Made by a program: the position numbers and the translations under genes. Below, piece by piece: positions 60,831 through 64,000 of a stretch of DNA of 64,000 nucleotides (within the stretch, counting starts at the first letter, position 1; the number at the start of each line of letters is the position of its first letter). The DNA is taken from positions 177,566,200 to 177,630,199 of the forward strand of contig OX352774.1 of the NCBI GenBank assembly GCA_947095535.1. The letters are read 5' to 3'. Under the pieces are notes generated by a model. That model ran no database searches, was not told the DNA's origin, and was given only the letters and a program-made list of their open reading frames with translations. The DNA comes from Poecilobothrus nobilitatus. Its lineage: Eukaryota > Arthropoda > Insecta > Diptera > Dolichopodidae.

Positions 60831-60902
60831 CTTGATCCAGTTTAAACCAAACATGAGGTTAGAATCTATGTTACTATGTACTGTTTGGTTTGAAGATTTT
60901 TG

Positions 60903-63020
60903 TTTTTTTTTTTTTTTTTTTTATTCTTTATTTCAATTCTTATATAAAGTATAAACTTAAGGCTAACAATTAAATTAAAATTTAATTGTTTAATTAAAAT
61001 CGTTCTATTTTTTAATTAAAATCGTTCTAAAATTTAATTAAAATCGTTCTATTGCTTAAAATCGAGTGGCGAACGATTAGTTACAAATTACTAAGTAATA
61101 AAAAAATTCAAGAAAATAGTGGTGGGAAGTATAACAATTAAAAAAATTCAAAAAATTAATTTCATTACATAAAAAGTATTAAAATTAAATTTTTATAAAA
61201 AGAAAAAAAATCAAAAATTAAAAATTATAATTATACAAAATGTCGATATAATACTGGATTAAAATAGTAGAGAAAAAAAAAAACCATGATTCATTCTTAC
61301 GTGTACATACCTACAATTTACCTAATTTACCTACATCAAATTTTCGACTTCATTATAGTTTAGTTGAAGTAACCAGTTTTTAGTAATTTTAAGAAATTTT
61401 GATAATGAATTAACATTCCTAAAAGACTCAGGCAGTTTATTATAAATTCTTGGTGCTGTTACACTATACAAATTGCAAAACTGAGATTTATTAGACCTAG
61501 GAATGAGAACAAGTCGACTAGAATTACTTCTCAAATTATAGGCACCTGAATATCTCGTATTAAGATTCCCAGATCTAATAAATTAAACTTTTAATGTTAT
61601 ATAGATATAAAGACTTCTTAATGGAAGTATCATTCTCTCCTTAAATAACTCTAAGCTTGGTGATAACCGGTGTTTTTTGCAAATTAATTTAACTGCATGT
61701 TTTTGGTTTACTAAAAGCGGAAGCAATTTATTAATGTAAGAACCGCCCCAACATACAATTCCATATTGTAGTTTAGAGTGTAGAAGAGCAAAATAAACCA
61801 TAGATACAATATTACTTGAACTGTGCAAACTAACATGGTAAAGTTGTCTGATCACAGCATTACAATAATCTTTTAAATACCGACAGTGAGCAGACCAGTT
61901 AAATTTCGAATCAATCATTAAACCAAGATATTTGAAAGAATCAACCCTTTCAATCAAAAAGCAATTAGAATCACAAGAGGAAATAGAGGAGGCAGAATTA
62001 ATACATTTAGCTGAGTGAAATATTAAATTATAATCAAATGCTGGAGGGAAATAAATACTAAAATTCATGTATTTAGTTTTTTCGCTAATAATTAATTTAT
62101 GTTTGTAAAACGAATTCCCTAAAATTTGCAAATCATAATTAATAAGCTCAACAATTTCAAAGCTATTTTTACCAACATAGTTAAAAGCAGTGTCATCCGC
62201 AAGAGCAGTTGGTTTCCCCTTGAATGGTTGTTGGAATGAAAGGAGTTGATGTAAATTAAGAAGAGAATAGGGCCCAAAACTGAGCCCTGGGGAACACCAG
62301 AATTTAAAATAGTCATCCTGCTAAAAACTTCATTCACTCTAACTTTTTGTTTCCGATTTACTTAAATATGACTTAAACCAATCATGAATAAAACCTCTGA
62401 AACCAGCTCGATAAATCTTACATATATATATATAAAATATTATGATCAACAAGATCAAAGGCCATAGTTATATCTATGAATAAGGCAGAACAGCAAAAAC
62501 TATTATTTAGCGCTTCATAGACCTCCGAACAAAATTTATGTAAAACATCATCAGTAGATTTGCCTTGCAAAAAACCGAATTGAGAATTACTGAAAAAACT
62601 TAATTTATTTAAAAAAGATAAGAACTGCTTTTTCATAATTTTTTCAAAGATTTTTGATAAGGATGGAAGAATAGAAATACGTCTGAAATTATTGGTAACA
62701 GAGGAATCTTCCTTCTTAAATAAAGGAATGATCACAGCTTCCTTTAAACAACTAGGGAATATTCTATTTGAAACACAATTATTAAATAAATATTTTAGAA
62801 CATCAACTATATAAAATGAAATATTTTTTTAGAATAATATTAGAAAACCCGTCAGAAGCTACAGATTTTTTATTGAAACGTATGAAATAAAATATACATA
62901 TTAAACATTTTGAGGATTTAGAGAATTTTTTTTTAAATATTGTTATAAAAGAAATTACTATATCGACAGGCAAAGTAAAAAATTTAAACAAAAGAAGTTA
63001 CGAGATGTACAAGATTTGGC
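60903..63020 (-). mobile_element. 5'-truncated LINE with reverse transcriptase (LINE-A)
   Basis: Non-LTR retrotransposon ORF2 tail, about 560 codons by blocks. From 63000 downwards: 'NKKSVASDGFSNIILK', 'VIIPLFKKEDSSVTNNFRRI' with 'SLSKIFEKI', 'QFGFLQGKSTDDVL', motif A 'ALFIDITMAFDLVDHNIL', motif B '[20 protein letters not shown]', motif C 'ALADDTAF' (62200-62183), 'FKYLGLMIDSKFNW', 'LQYGIVCWGG' and a C-terminal block 'TRYSGAYNLRSNSSRLVLIP' with 'APRIYNKLPESFR', ending at 61331. Both catalytic Asp of motif C are intact, but frameshifts (an AT expansion near 62430, and near 62220) and one in-frame TAA (61583-61585) break the ORF. The 3' UTR ends with AATAAAG and a poly(A) tail, seen as poly(T) at 60903-60922. 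The endonuclease domain is missing (5' truncation). Jockey/CR1-type group; clade not resolved. Confidence 0.92.
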
Positions 63021-63024
63021 TATT

Positions 63025-64000
63025 CTAGAAGGGGCAGTTTCGATTAACTGTAATATAACTTTAAATATTATAAAAATTTAACTTTATTTTACCAATACAA
63101 ATGAATTTTTTTAAAAATCATATAACTATAAACAATTCAAAATCGTAGTATACTATTAAAAATTTAACCCCTTGAAGTTTGCTACAATGTTTTTTCATAT
63201 GATTTTATGAGTTCAATTTTAAAATTACATTTAATATGAACTCTTAGTAATATAATAAATAAATTTATTTAGCTGCTGTTAGAGATCTTTTTATTTTAAT
63301 TAAAGTATTCATGATACTAAATTCGGTGAAGGTATTTAAAACCATGATAATAAAAAAATCCCTAACAAAAATCCTTGTACATCAACTATCATGCATATAA
63401 TAATGCTTCACATAGGTATTAAAAACATTTAATTAAATTTAATGTTTTTTTTTTCTTCAGTTTTTTTTTTTTTTTCAAAACGTAAAACCAATTAAAATGG
63501 AAAATTATTTGCATTTATTGCAAAACAAAAACAAAAACAACTCTATAACAACAATAATATTTAAAGAAATTAATCCAATTGCAATGTTCTTAATAGCTGT
63601 AGCAAAAAAAAAAAAAAATAAATAAATAAATAAACAAACAGAAACTTGACTGACTGACTCTATTGCATTGAATTGTATTGCATTAAATGCACCACTTATA
63701 TAGAGTTGAACTAAAAAAGAAGATGATGGTTTCTGGTTTTAATAGTTATTTTTTTTTTTCTTGGTTTTTCCTTTTCTTTTTTTTTTTTTTTTAATGCGTT
63801 TATTTTTACCAACTCAACCCCTTTTAGAATATAACAATCCTTCAGTTCATATAACCTTTTAGGATAAATAAAAAGTAATTTTGTTTCTTTGCTTCTTTTA
63901 AAAAAAAAAAATGTTACGAATCCTTGCAAAAAAAAAAAAAAAATTAAATGTTTTTATAAAATTTTAAACATTAAATAAATAAAAACGGAAAAAAAAAAAT
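63025..64000. other. AT-rich DNA without recognised genes
   Basis: Poly(A)/poly(T) tracts. The minus frame at 63711-63929 ends in a Lys-rich stretch from homopolymers and is not supported. Confidence 0.5.

Noticed and set aside
62803..62991. 62-codon minus frame as a separate gene
   Set aside because: It is the N-terminal part of the LINE-A reverse transcriptase region in a shifted frame.
1..64000. Apparent excess of AAGGATAAA / TTTATCCTT motifs throughout
   Set aside because: Many instances catch the eye, but a rough expectation from base composition gives a similar order of magnitude; a Markov-model count would be needed.

Overview
This is a very AT-rich (about one fifth G+C by eye) stretch of eukaryotic nuclear DNA in which I can support no intact host protein-coding gene. 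Long A/T runs, TATA-type microsatellites, tRNA-derived SINEs, non-LTR retrotransposon (LINE) remnants, a decayed DDE transposase, a decayed PIF1-like helicase and dispersed repeats carrying (GGAC)n tracts all fit an insect genome. The style of the ATACCCGTACGAAC and TATACCCTACAC repeats suggests a brachyceran fly, but that is inference. The longest open frames are low-complexity AT translations or antisense shadows of repeats.

Layout. 1-12 kb: AT-rich DNA with dispersed repeats (985-2120 with a nested insertion, 5598-6331, 8175-8965, 9830-10395). 12-13 kb: a repeat interrupted by a GC-rich 263-bp retroposon-like insertion with a 13-bp target-site duplication. 13-19 kb: almost featureless. 19-21.5 kb: a SINE and a 300-bp direct repeat enclosing a tRNA-like sequence. 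22.5-24 kb: two tandem decayed copies of a protein family I do not recognise; a third copy lies at 58.3-58.8 kb. 25-30.4 kb: SINEs of three families and a LINE fragment. 32-34.4 kb: LINE fragments in opposite orientations. 37-44 kb: a large composite repeat, a LINE reverse-transcriptase fragment with an internal duplication, a foldback-like element, and a minus-strand repeat holding a LINE 3' end. 45-49 kb: SINE, PIF1-like helicase pseudogene, then a repeat made of ~478-bp units ending in a hairpin. 48.39-54.41 kb: a tandem duplication with a 3,009-bp period whose copies look identical. 54.8-55.25 kb: decayed DDE transposase. 56.5-57.7 kb: cluster of SINE-2 copies. 58.3-60.7 kb: unknown-family copy 3, a TIR repeat and SINE-3. 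60.9-63.0 kb: the best preserved mobile element, a minus-strand LINE with poly(A) end, reverse-transcriptase core and C-terminal domain.

Functionally the window is a graveyard of transposable elements, probably intergenic or intronic. The most interesting items are the unrecognised ~150-residue protein family found three times, the 3-kb tandem duplication joined at 4 bp of microhomology, the helicase pseudogene with a displaced duplicate of its own internal segment, and several small retroposon families that share parts of their 3' domains. No exon-intron gene model, CRISPR array, rRNA or convincing functional tRNA was seen.
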